This document shows positions 8,659 to 15,908 of a stretch of DNA of 64,000 nt, one piece after another (within the stretch, counting starts at the first letter, position 1; each line of letters begins with the position of its first letter). Location: NCBI GenBank assembly GCA_017631875.1, contig JAGBSL010000003.1, positions 3,674 to 67,673 of the forward strand, read 5' to 3'. The translations under genes were made by a program, and so were the position numbers. Below the pieces are notes generated by a model. That model was given only the letters and a program-made list of their open reading frames with translations, had not been told where the DNA came from and ran no database searches. This stretch comes from Bacteroidales bacterium (GTDB lineage Bacteria; Bacteroidota; Bacteroidia; Bacteroidales; UBA932).

Positions 8659-9453
8659 ATGTGGGAGAGATTGTGCATATGGGGACAGAAGGTCAGCGAG
8701 CAAACACTTTGGATTAAAGCGCTGGCGGATCTGATGCTGCCGAGGACCTGTCTGGTCTGCGGCAGGAAGCTGGGGCTGCAGGAGAAGCATCTGTGTCTGT
8801 ACTGTCTGGCAGAAATGCCTCGGACTTATTTCTGGGATCGCAGTCATAATCCCATGGCTGACAAGATCAATGGACTCATACAGGATGGGCTCGAAGCTTC
8901 GGTGCCCGATGACAACACGGACCGTCGGATGCGGGAAAGGTATGCATACGCGTGTGCCCTGTTCTTCTTTCAGGACGAAGGCGATTACCGTAATATATTA
9001 TATAGTCTGAAATATGGCGGCAACACGGCTGCCGGAGAACATTTCGGCAAAATGCTGGGGCGGAGAATGGCTTCAGCGGAACATTTTGCAGACGTGGACG
9101 CCATCATCCCTGTTCCGTTGCACTGGACCAGACGATGGAAGCGAGGTTACAACCAGGCGGAACATATAGCAGCGGGAGTTTCTGAAGCCATGGGCATAGA
9201 ACTCCGCACTGACATTCTGTTCAGAAGAAAAAGGACCGCAACCCAGACAAAGGTTGACGTCAAGCAGAAGCGACGTAATGTTCTTGGTGCATTTGAGGCA
9301 GTGAAGAACGCCCATGAACCTTCGCATATATTGCTGGTAGATGACCTATTCACCACCGGCGCGACACTATATGCATGCTACAGGGCGATCAGGGAGAACT
9401 ATCCTTCCGCTAGAATCAGTTTCGCTACCCTGGGTTTTGTCGGACGACCTTAG
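8659..9453 (+). CDS. ComF-family phosphoribosyltransferase-like protein
   Basis: The protein (264 residues from the chosen ATG) has the ComF layout: an N-terminal four-cysteine zinc site (TCLVCGRKLG and LCLYCLAEM), then a type I phosphoribosyltransferase fold with the PRPP motif ILLVDDLFTTGAT near the C-terminus. The central PVPLHWTRRWKRGYNQAEHIA segment is characteristic of the family. ComF proteins are linked to DNA uptake in some bacteria, but the role here is unknown. The frame opens at a TTG (8632); the ATG at 8659 and one at 8734 are alternatives. A TATGTTTG box at 8647-8654 lies close to the start. Confidence 0.85.
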   Translation: MWERLCIWGQKVSEQTLWIKALADLMLPRTCLVCGRKLGLQEKHLCLYCLAEMPRTYFWDRSHNPMADKINGLIQDGLEASVPDDNTDRRMRERYAYACALFFFQDEGDYRNILYSLKYGGNTAAGEHFGKMLGRRMASAEHFADVDAIIPVPLHWTRRWKRGYNQAEHIAAGVSEAMGIELRTDILFRRKRTATQTKVDVKQKRRNVLGAFEAVKNAHEPSHILLVDDLFTTGATLYACYRAIRENYPSARISFATLGFVGRP

Positions 9454-9466
9454 TTCTGGCCGCTGA

Positions 9467-9715
9467 TCAGTCGTTCAGGATCTCCTGATCGCGGATGACG
9501 ATGATTTCCTTAGGTACGAAATAGTAACGGACAAGGTCAACGGCAACCTGCGGATTCGCAGCCACGACCCTGTCGGCCTTCTTCAGAGACAGGCGGAGGC
9601 GATGGTGGTGATAATGTCTCTGGAACCAGTTGTAGGGATAGTCCCTGTCACCGATGAAAGTAAGATCCTCCACTTCGACGACCTTGCGTCCGTCCTTGTC
9701 TGTGTACTTTTTCAT
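9467..9715 (-). CDS. Small conserved-looking protein of unknown function
   Basis: I do not recognise this 82-residue gene with confidence. It is highly charged, with a His-rich patch (YHHHRLRLSLKKADR) and no signal peptide or membrane segment. The segment ADRVVAANPQVAVDLVRYY resembles the region of GT4 glycosyltransferases that reads AD.VIA.S..V..DLV.YY.VP.EKI, so it could be a domain relic or a stand-alone descendant. A clear -7 box lies 20 bp upstream, and it converges on comF with a 13-bp gap, which suggests a real expressed gene. Confidence 0.6.
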   Translation of the reverse strand: MKKYTDKDGRKVVEVEDLTFIGDRDYPYNWFQRHYHHHRLRLSLKKADRVVAANPQVAVDLVRYYFVPKEIIVIRDQEILND

Positions 9716-9734
9716 ATCATTACGCCTTTACTCT

Positions 9735-9753
9735 GCAAATTTAACTAAATTTG
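9735..9753. promoter_or_regulatory. Palindromic back-to-back promoters
   Basis: CAAATTTA at 9735-9742 (minus-strand TAAATTTG) is separated by two bases from TAAATTTG at 9746-9753. The two -7 boxes form one near-perfect palindrome serving the small gene on the left and the PAP2 gene on the right. Opposing polymerases could not occupy both at once. Confidence 0.6.
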
Positions 9754-9772
9754 CGCCCTGTGCAACTGACCT

Positions 9773-10945
9773 ATGAAGTCTAAAGTATTCATATTCGCGT
9801 TTATAATCCTGCTCTGTTTTGGAGGTAGGCCGGTTTCCGCTCAGTCCGACATTCCGAGGCCGAGCATAGACACCGACCTGTGGCAGCTGCGCAACACCGT
9901 CATCCCAGACTTCCGGTATCATTATGACGACTACCTTCAGTACGCCCCTGCTGCGGTGATGATCGGGATGAAAGCATGTGGATATGAAGGCAGAAGTTCA
10001 TGGGGACGGATGCTGGTCAGTGACGCATTTTCAGCAGCCATCATGGCAGGAGCGGTCAACGGCATCAAGTACTCGGTCGGACGTCTCCGCCCTGACGGAA
10101 GTCGGCACAACTCATTCCCTTCCGGACACACTGCAACCGCATTCATGACAGCTTCATTGCTACATAAGGAGTATGGCTGGCGGAGTCCGTGGTTCAGTAT
10201 CGGAGGATACACCGCAGCGGCCGTGACGGGCGTTTCACGCATATGCAACAACAGGCACTGGCTGTCTGATGTAGTCGCAGGCGCAGCCGTCGGCATAGGA
10301 GCAGTGGAATTGGGTTACTTCCTTACCGACCTGATATTCAGGGAGAAACATCTTTATGACGGATACGAGAAGACATGCTTCTTCTATGATCCTTCCGTCA
10401 AGCATTATAATGCCGAGCTCATCTTCGGCCGCAGGTTCATCATCGGTGCTTCAGGCACATTGTACCCTGTACGCGGAGGCCTTGCCGGTGTATCCGTGGA
10501 CATCCCGCTGGTTCCCGGCCTCGGTATAACCGGACGCGCCACTGCTAATTCCCTGACATATTCTGACTCTACCCTCAGATGCCTCTATTCTGCATTGGTC
10601 GGAGGATTCTACAACCTGCATTTCGCAAAGATTCTTGAGTTTCAGGTGAAGGCGATGGCCGGTTATGCATGGAGCCCTGCCATTACTGCCGGAGGAAGCA
10701 CCGGACCAATCGCTTACTGCGCAGGGGCCGGAGTGAGCCTCGGAGCCGGCTTCTCATTGAGCATGATCACCGGCAACAACTTCAGGATCAAGGCATTTGC
10801 CGAACTGGAGTCTATGGATCTGCAGACACGCGGGGTCGGCAGCAGCGGCGGTGGTGGTGTTGGCAGCGGCGTTGGCGTTCCTATCGGGAAACAGCCTTGG
10901 CTCAATACCGTCATCGTCGGTTTCGGCACCGGATGGTTCTGGTAA
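9773..10945 (+). CDS. Secreted PAP2-family phosphatase with C-terminal beta-rich domain
   Basis: The 390-residue protein starts with a signal peptide (about residues 1-23, ending VSA). The PAP2 phosphatase motifs are in order: KYSVGRLRP (about 105), SFPSGHTATAF (about 120) and SRICNNRHWLSDVVAG (about 155), giving the catalytic His residues. Such enzymes remove phosphate from lipid pyrophosphates or phosphatidate at the periplasmic face. After about residue 195 comes a region resembling outer-membrane beta strands, with a Gly/Ser run near 360, ending in GTGWFW. The terminal aromatic suggests outer-membrane insertion; this is inference. The substrate is unknown. Confidence 0.82.
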   Translation: MKSKVFIFAFIILLCFGGRPVSAQSDIPRPSIDTDLWQLRNTVIPDFRYHYDDYLQYAPAAVMIGMKACGYEGRSSWGRMLVSDAFSAAIMAGAVNGIKYSVGRLRPDGSRHNSFPSGHTATAFMTASLLHKEYGWRSPWFSIGGYTAAAVTGVSRICNNRHWLSDVVAGAAVGIGAVELGYFLTDLIFREKHLYDGYEKTCFFYDPSVKHYNAELIFGRRFIIGASGTLYPVRGGLAGVSVDIPLVPGLGITGRATANSLTYSDSTLRCLYSALVGGFYNLHFAKILEFQVKAMAGYAWSPAITAGGSTGPIAYCAGAGVSLGAGFSLSMITGNNFRIKAFAELESMDLQTRGVGSSGGGGVGSGVGVPIGKQPWLNTVIVGFGTGWFW

Positions 10946-11091
10946 AACTGCAAGTCCACATTGGCGTACCACGCAACTAATTATCGATCAATTGATTACC
11001 TTAGTATCCTGCTGTCTTTGGGCGGCAGGACATATTCACAGTTCACTGATAACCAATTAGTTAAGCGTATCACAGCCATATACACATGTAG

Positions 11092-11200
11092 TTCTAGTGA
11101 ACTTTTCTGCTCGCAGATTCACTAGAAATGTATTCATACAGTTAAAAGAGCACGAAATAAGTGGTTCTAGTGCATATTTGCTAAGAAACATTCACTAGAA
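11092..11200. repeat. Twin hairpins TTCTAGTGAA, 73-bp period
   Basis: Unit 1 is TTCTAGTGAA (11092-11101), 16-nt loop, TTCACTAGAA (11118-11127). Unit 2 is TTCTAGTGCA (11165-11174), 16-nt loop, TTCACTAGAA (11191-11200). The units are displaced by exactly 73 bp. The same arms, loop length and period recur at 36.2 kb. The loops differ in sequence. The 330-bp gap between the PAP2 gene and the tRNA holds these units and a promoter, and no gene. Confidence 0.75.
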
Positions 11201-11256
11201 CTACGCAAGAAGACTTCCTTCTGAAACAAATCATGTCACAATTTCCAAAATTTGAC

Positions 11257-11264
11257 TATCTTTG
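11257..11264 (+). promoter_or_regulatory. -7 promoter box of tRNA-Leu
   Basis: TATCTTTG, 10 bp before the first base of the tRNA, is well placed for a transcript beginning close to the mature 5' end. Confidence 0.6.
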
Positions 11265-11274
11265 CACCCGGATC

Positions 11275-11642
11275 GCTCTGGTGGTGGAATAGGTAGACAC
11301 GCGGGACTTTAAGGAGCAACCCTCAAAAGTTGCCATTACAGAGTGCCTCAAAGGAAACTTTGAGAGTAGAACTCCCCTAACAAACGGAAACCTCGCCCAC
11401 AGAAATGCAGGCTTTGGCGACGGCTCACTAAATTCAGCTCAGGCTGATAAATGGCGTAGAGACTATACAGGGAGGGCCTAAACGCAGGACGGCATGTAAT
11501 ACACGCCTAGCGCACGGTCAAGAAATAGTCCAGACTACAACGGCTTAGCATTACGGATGAAGCCGGCTTGTGTAAAAGCAAGAGTAGCAAGAAAATCCCG
11601 TGGACAGAAATGTCCGTACGGGTTCGATTCCCGTCCGGAGCA
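11275..11642 (+). tRNA. tRNA-Leu(UAA) interrupted by a group I intron
   Basis: Exon 1 (11275-11309) and exon 2 (11592-11642) together fold into a class II tRNA. The acceptor GCTCTGG pairs with CCGGAGC (one G-U), the discriminator is A, the anticodon stem is CGGGA/TCCCG, the T arm is ACGGG-TTCGATT-CCCGT, and the long variable arm is GGACA/TGTCC. The spliced anticodon loop is CTTAAAA, so the anticodon is UAA, with the break between U34 and A35. This is the insertion site known for cyanobacterial and plastid tRNA-Leu introns. CCA is not encoded. Confidence 0.9.
11310..11591 (+). ncRNA. Group I self-splicing intron in the tRNA-Leu anticodon
   Basis: The 282-nt insertion ends in G before exon 2 and follows a U, as group I splice sites require. 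The conserved core is visible: an R-type element GTAGAGACTATAC (11456-11468) and an S-type element AAGAAATAGTCC (11520-11531). GACTAT (11461-11466) pairs with ATAGTC (11525-11530) as P7, the guanosine-binding helix. The region AGCTCAGGCTGATAAA upstream fits the P4-P6 side. No open reading frame lies inside. It is slightly longer than the roughly 250-nt Anabaena intron. The exact P1 pairing was not resolved. Confidence 0.87.
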
Positions 11643-11647
11643 CGTGA

Positions 11648-11668
11648 TAGCCCTTCTAAGAAGGGCTA
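11648..11668 (+). terminator. Terminator of tRNA-Leu
   Basis: AGCCCTTC and GAAGGGCT form a tight hairpin with a 3-nt loop, followed by TTTTTG, 6 bp after the tRNA. It implies the HNH gene downstream needs its own promoter or readthrough. Confidence 0.8.
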
Positions 11669-11744
11669 TTTTTGTATACTCTCCTCAATAAATGAGCAGC
11701 AGAATGGCACACCAGGTAGGTATATTTGCTCAAAAGTTGAGACC

Positions 11745-12209
11745 ATGGCGACGAAAAGGACTAAAACAGACTACGAGAATGCAGCAAAGACATCTCACAG
11801 CATTGCTGGAATGTGCAGGTACTTTGGATTAAAGCCTTGTGGAGGGAATTATAAAATCATACACAAGGCCATAAAGGAATACGACCTGGACATTAGTCAT
11901 TTTACTGGGCAAGGATGGAATACAGACCTCCATTTCAAACCAACTGAGGCCAAACCCATAGAGGACATTTTAGTCACAGATTCCAATTATCAGTCATACA
12001 AGCTAAAAAGAAGGCTAATTCAAGAAGGTTTCAAAGATAATATCTGTGAAAGATGCAGACTATCTGAATGGCAAGGGGCTCCAATTCCTCTGGAACTACA
12101 CCATATAAATGGTAACTACAGAGACAATCGGCTAGAAAATCTAGCTCTCTTATGTCCCAATTGCCATGCTCTTACTGAGAGCTACAGAGGTAAAAACAAA
12201 AGTCGCTGA
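11745..12209 (+). CDS. Free-standing HNH endonuclease, homing type
   Basis: The 154-residue protein has an N-terminal helical part resembling a small DNA-binding region, a WNTDL segment, and a C-terminal HNH nuclease. The nuclease has a CERC knuckle (about 110), the LELHHINGNYRDNRLENL core and the LLCPNCHAL knuckle, so catalytic His and zinc cysteines are intact. Such proteins nick or cut DNA and are common as homing endonucleases. Codon use is more AT-rich than in neighbouring genes, a sign of transfer. The ATG at 11745 is chosen because the upstream frame runs into the tRNA. It lies 103 bp after the intron-bearing tRNA, suggesting a link with intron mobility; that is inference. Confidence 0.82.
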   Translation: MATKRTKTDYENAAKTSHSIAGMCRYFGLKPCGGNYKIIHKAIKEYDLDISHFTGQGWNTDLHFKPTEAKPIEDILVTDSNYQSYKLKRRLIQEGFKDNICERCRLSEWQGAPIPLELHHINGNYRDNRLENLALLCPNCHALTESYRGKNKSR

Positions 12210-12211
12210 TT

Positions 12212-12305
12212 GGTTAACGGCACCAGATCTCACAAAACAGTAAAGATCAATAAGATACAAAATAGGCTGCCGTTAACCCATGCTTTAAAGGAGGGGTTGA
12301 CGGCA
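12212..12305. repeat. GGTTAACGGCA inverted-repeat cluster after the HNH gene
   Basis: GGTTAACGGCA (12212-12222) is inverted as TGCCGTTAACC (12268-12278) and recurs as GGTTGACGGCA (12295-12305). The last two form a hairpin with a 16-nt loop, the loop length seen at 11.1, 36.2 and 48.4 kb. The first copy looks like an orphan right arm, abutting the HNH stop codon by 2 bp, as if its partner had been lost. Confidence 0.6.
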
Positions 12306-12396
12306 GACTGTTTTAGAACAGATTGACAATCAACAACATACAGAAGAACGTGCTTTTAACCATTGAGCGGAGGTCCGAGGATTGAAGAGGTTTTCG

Positions 12397-12404
12397 TAAC
12401 TTTG
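12397..12404 (+). promoter_or_regulatory. -7 box of the metallophosphoesterase gene
   Basis: TAACTTTG, only 7 bp before the ATG at 12412. The transcript would be leaderless or nearly so, or translation uses the in-frame ATG at 12418 or 12424. Confidence 0.45.
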
Positions 12405-12411
12405 GAGAACA

Positions 12412-13392
12412 ATGGACATGACTATGGAAACTTATGCGACTTTGATGATCATTCTGCTGTGTTGGGCGATCCTGCTGGCGACTGACCTTGTGGTGAGCGG
12501 GCTGCTGCGGCTTGTGGCGAAAGTGCCTTTCCGGAAGGCTTTCAAGTGGGGACTGCTGGCGCTGCTGGTGCCGCCGGTGGTGATTGCTTACGGAACGTTG
12601 ATGGAGAGGAATAGGTTTGAGGTCAAGGAGGTCGTGCTGGAGTTCGACGACCTGCCGGAGAGTTTTGACGGATATCGGATTGTCCATATTTCAGACATTC
12701 ATGCAAGATCCTTCAGCAAGCGCGCGAAGCAGATGCAGAAGGCGGTGGACATGATCAATGGCACTGACCCTGACCTGGTTGCGTTTACCGGCGACTTGAT
12801 ATCACTGGTTCCGGATGAACTGGATTGCATTGCTCCTGCGCTGTCGACCATCAAGGCCAAGGATGGCGTGATTTCAGTACTGGGCAACCATGATTATGGA
12901 ACCTATGCGGACACATCGGGAGTACTCGTGGATGATCTGATTGCCAAAGAGCGGGACATGGGATGGAACCTACTCCTCAATGAGCATAAAGTACTGCACA
13001 GAGGCCTTGATTCGATAGTGATTGTCGGAGTAGAAAACACTTCCTCATCTCATTTCTTCCCTTCGAACGGAAATCTGACCAAAGCCTCGGAAGGCACAGA
13101 AGGAGCATTCAGAATAGTCCTGACACACGATCCTCTGCACTGGGAGTCCGAAATCCTCGGCCTGGACTACCCTCTCACGCTTTCCGGCCACACCCACGCG
13201 ATGCAGCTGTCCCTATTCGGATGGAGCCCGAGCAGCCTTATGTTCAAGCACAATAAAGGATTATACACTTCAGACTCAGGCACGCAATCCCTATATGTAA
13301 ATGTCGGTCTAGGCGAGACCATCTTCCCTGCCCGCATCGGTGCCCGACCGGAAATCACCCTCATCACCTTGAAGAAAACCAGTTGCAAATAG
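12412..13392 (+). CDS. Membrane-anchored calcineurin-like metallophosphoesterase
   Basis: The 326-residue protein has two N-terminal hydrophobic segments (about 8-30 and 45-62), then a metallophosphoesterase domain. Metal-binding motifs are in order: HISDIHARS (about 92), AFTGDLIS (about 125), LGNHDYG (about 160), LTHDP (about 235) and LSGHTHAMQLS (about 258). The arrangement matches YkuE/YaeI-like phosphodiesterases, some of which act on lipid phosphates; the substrate cannot be told from sequence. Three near-adjacent Met codons make the exact start uncertain. Confidence 0.88.
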   Translation: MDMTMETYATLMIILLCWAILLATDLVVSGLLRLVAKVPFRKAFKWGLLALLVPPVVIAYGTLMERNRFEVKEVVLEFDDLPESFDGYRIVHISDIHARSFSKRAKQMQKAVDMINGTDPDLVAFTGDLISLVPDELDCIAPALSTIKAKDGVISVLGNHDYGTYADTSGVLVDDLIAKERDMGWNLLLNEHKVLHRGLDSIVIVGVENTSSSHFFPSNGNLTKASEGTEGAFRIVLTHDPLHWESEILGLDYPLTLSGHTHAMQLSLFGWSPSSLMFKHNKGLYTSDSGTQSLYVNVGLGETIFPARIGARPEITLITLKKTSCK

Positions 13393-13470
13393 AGGAATTT
13401 GATATCAAAAAGTTATATTTGTAGGGCCGGACTAAACTGGAAGGCCATCAATAACCATAGAACGATAAAC

Positions 13471-14106
13471 ATGAAGACTTTGAAGATCATCATTGCGGCG
13501 CTGTGCATGACATTGGCAGCGGGCTGCACACAAACAACGCAGAATGCCCAGCAGGACGAGGGCGAGAATGCTGTCATCGAGAACATCATGGCACGCAGAA
13601 GCATCAGGAAATACAAGCAGACTCCTGTGGGCAGGGACACTCTGGACCTTATCATGAAATGCGGAATCAATGCTCCTAACGGTCAGAACAGGCAGTCATG
13701 GGAGGTGCGCATCGTTGACGATCCAGCCATCATGGCCGAGTTCAAGGAGGCCATTGCACAGGGACATCCCGACATGCCGGCAAACTCCGTAAAGGGATGC
13801 TTCCGCGACGCCCCTGTGATGGTGTTCATCGCACGCGACCTTTCATACGACTTTTCAGCATACGACTGCGGACTGCTTGCGGAGAACATCATGCTGTCGG
13901 CATGGTCACTCGGAGTGGGTTCGATCTGCCTTGGCAGCCCTGTACGCTTCCTCACAGACAACGACGTCTGCAAGCCATACGTAGAGAAGCTCGGATTCAG
14001 CGAAGGGTATGAATTCTGCTTGTGCATCGGACTGGGATATGCGGATGAGGCACCGGAAGCCAAGCCACGCAACGCCCAAAAGGTGAAATACATCGATAAA
14101 TTATAA
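13471..14106 (+). CDS. Nitroreductase-family lipoprotein
   Basis: The 211-residue protein begins with a lipoprotein signal (lipobox LAAGC about residue 17), so it should be anchored in the periplasm or outer membrane. The rest is a nitroreductase fold: ARRSIRKYKQTPVGRDTLD binds FMN phosphate, INAPNGQNRQSWEVRIV and the C-terminal LCIGLGYADE follow. These flavoproteins reduce nitro or quinone groups with NAD(P)H. A secreted location is odd for an NAD(P)H enzyme. The start was moved from 13399 to the ATG preceding the signal peptide; a TATATTTG box at 13414-13421 supports this. Confidence 0.85.
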   Translation: MKTLKIIIAALCMTLAAGCTQTTQNAQQDEGENAVIENIMARRSIRKYKQTPVGRDTLDLIMKCGINAPNGQNRQSWEVRIVDDPAIMAEFKEAIAQGHPDMPANSVKGCFRDAPVMVFIARDLSYDFSAYDCGLLAENIMLSAWSLGVGSICLGSPVRFLTDNDVCKPYVEKLGFSEGYEFCLCIGLGYADEAPEAKPRNAQKVKYIDKL

Positions 14107-14110
14107 CATT

Positions 14111-14914
14111 ATGAACTATCTTCTTATTCTTCTGGCAGTATCACTTGCCGTTTCAGGACTCGGATGGATCTATTTCATCTATTTCTTCAGCATCGGTTAC
14201 GGATTCGGAGTATCCGCTCTTGCAGTGACCATCGCAATCCTCTTCCGTGATGTCCTCACACCTCCTACAGCGATGCTGTGTGCGGTGATGTTCATCTTCG
14301 GATGCCGCCTCGGACTGTATCTCCTGACACGCGAGAAGAGATCGCCGGAGTACAAGAAGATTCTTTATGGACCGGACGCAGCGAAGAAAAAACCATTACC
14401 AGTAGTTATTGTAGTATGGATCTTCTGCGCACTCCTTTATGTCGGCCAGGTGAGCCCGGTAGCATTCTATCTTGCAAACAAGGCAGCAGGCGCTCCTGTA
14501 AGCGAGGTGATGCCTTGGATCGGAGCAGTGCTGATGGCTGCCGGCGTAGTTCTTGAGTCAGTCGCTGACGCACAGAAGAAGGCTGCAAAGAAGATCAACA
14601 AGCATAGATTCGTGGACACAGGCGTGTACAGACTGGTACGCTGCCCTAACTACCTCGGAGAGCTGGTGATATGGACAGGAGCATTCATCGTATGCTTCGG
14701 AGCATGCTGCACACTCTGGCAGTGGATCATCGCAGCAATCGGATACATCGGAATCGTATATGTGATGTTCAGCGGAGCTCGCAGACTTGAGATTCGTCAG
14801 AACGGAGCTTACGGCGCCGACCCTGAGTATCAGGCATACATCAAGAAGACACCTATCCTTCTTCCGTTCGTGCCTATCTACAGCGTGGAGAAGTACAAGT
14901 GGCTGCAGGCGTAG
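14111..14914 (+). CDS. DUF1295-family integral membrane protein
   Basis: The 267-residue protein has about six or seven membrane segments and the C-terminal signature HRFVDTGVYRLVRCPNYLGE, followed by GAFIVCFG and a DPEYQAYIKKTP tail. This pattern is shared by DUF1295, steroid 5-alpha-reductase-like and isoprenylcysteine methyltransferase-like proteins. The substrate is unknown. It starts 4 bp after the nitroreductase stop, so the two are probably co-transcribed and may form a redox pair; that is inference. Confidence 0.82.
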   Translation: MNYLLILLAVSLAVSGLGWIYFIYFFSIGYGFGVSALAVTIAILFRDVLTPPTAMLCAVMFIFGCRLGLYLLTREKRSPEYKKILYGPDAAKKKPLPVVIVVWIFCALLYVGQVSPVAFYLANKAAGAPVSEVMPWIGAVLMAAGVVLESVADAQKKAAKKINKHRFVDTGVYRLVRCPNYLGELVIWTGAFIVCFGACCTLWQWIIAAIGYIGIVYVMFSGARRLEIRQNGAYGADPEYQAYIKKTPILLPFVPIYSVEKYKWLQA

Positions 14915-14916
14915 GA

Positions 14917-14935
14917 TTCCCGATCAGGTCGGGAA
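14917..14935. repeat. REP-like hairpin at the DUF1295 / CDF junction
   Basis: TTCCCGA (14917-14923) and TCGGGAA (14929-14935) flank ATCAG-like bases, followed by TGACGG. This resembles widespread short dispersed repeats of the GGATTCCCG...CGGGAATGACG type. It supplies a spurious ATG at 14935 in frame with the next gene. Confidence 0.55.
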
Positions 14936-14949
14936 TGACGGACAATGAC

Positions 14950-15846
14950 ATGAACGACAGGCAGAAACAGATAAACAGCGTCACATTGTGGGGAGCGGCG
15001 GTGAACCTGCTGCTGACCGCAGGCAAGATCATGGCGGGCATCTTCGGAAGAAGTGCCGCCATGATTGCTGATGGCGTGCACTCGCTGTCGGATCTGTTGA
15101 GCGACGCTGTCGTCCTGATATTCACACACATATCCTCTAAAGACAAAGACCGCAGACACCGGTTCGGACACGGCAAGTTCGAGACGATGGCGACCGTCAT
15201 AATAAGCCTGATCCTGGTCATTGTGGCGGCAAAGCTCATGAGCGGCGGCATAAAGGATATCACCGCATGCGTCAATGGAGTAGTTCTGCCAAGACCCGGC
15301 TTCATAGCGCTCGCCGCTGCCGCCGGCTCGATCGTATTGAAAGAAATCCTATACCAGTGGACGGCGACTGTCGGAAAAAAGACCGGCAGCACGGCCGTCA
15401 TGGCAAATGCATGGCATCACAGAAGCGATGCATTATCCTCCATCGGAGCCCTTCTGGGTATCGGAGGTGCAATCATCCTCGGGGACAAGTGGACCATACT
15501 GGACCCTATAACATCATGCGGCATCAGCATAGCCATCATTGTTGTGGCCGTGAAGATGGCGATGCCAGGACTTAATGAACTTCTGGAGACATCGCTTCCG
15601 GAAGACATCGAAAAGGAAATCATCGAGATTGCCGGTTCCGTCCCCGGCGTGAACGACATCCATGAACTCAAGACCCGCCGCAACGGAATGTCGTTCATCA
15701 TTGATGCTCATGTAGTCGTGGATCCGCACATGAGCGTGGTAGAGGCACATGACATCGCCACCAATGTGGAGGAAGCCCTCCGCAGCAGGTTCGGAAACGA
15801 AACCCAGACCAGCATCCACATAGAGCCGGACACCTCCGCCAGATAA
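14950..15846 (+). CDS. Cation diffusion facilitator (CDF) metal transporter
   Basis: The 298-residue protein exports divalent metal ions by proton antiport. Six membrane segments span about residues 10-200; the metal site HxxxD/DxxxD is visible in ADGVHSLSDLLSDAV and AWHHRSDALSS, with HRFGHGKFE between helices. The cytoplasmic C-terminal domain (about 205-298) includes VPGVNDIHELKTRRNG and IDAHVVVDP. The start MNDRQKQ at 14950 is preferred, since upstream ATGs fall in a repeat or in the preceding gene. Which metal is carried cannot be told. Confidence 0.9.
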   Translation: MNDRQKQINSVTLWGAAVNLLLTAGKIMAGIFGRSAAMIADGVHSLSDLLSDAVVLIFTHISSKDKDRRHRFGHGKFETMATVIISLILVIVAAKLMSGGIKDITACVNGVVLPRPGFIALAAAAGSIVLKEILYQWTATVGKKTGSTAVMANAWHHRSDALSSIGALLGIGGAIILGDKWTILDPITSCGISIAIIVVAVKMAMPGLNELLETSLPEDIEKEIIEIAGSVPGVNDIHELKTRRNGMSFIIDAHVVVDPHMSVVEAHDIATNVEEALRSRFGNETQTSIHIEPDTSAR

Positions 15847-15908
15847 CGGCCGTGCAACACATCACGGAGACTCTGCATCTTAGACAGCGGACACCAAATC
15901 GCAACACT

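Noticed and set aside
11092..11200. Integron attC-like recombination sites
   Set aside because: Hairpin size is similar, but no R'/R'' consensus, gene cassettes or integron integrase is seen.
11568..11744. Longer HNH protein starting inside the tRNA-Leu intron
   Set aside because: The frame passes through exon 2 of the tRNA and its terminator. The ATG at 11745 gives a complete DNA-binding plus HNH protein.
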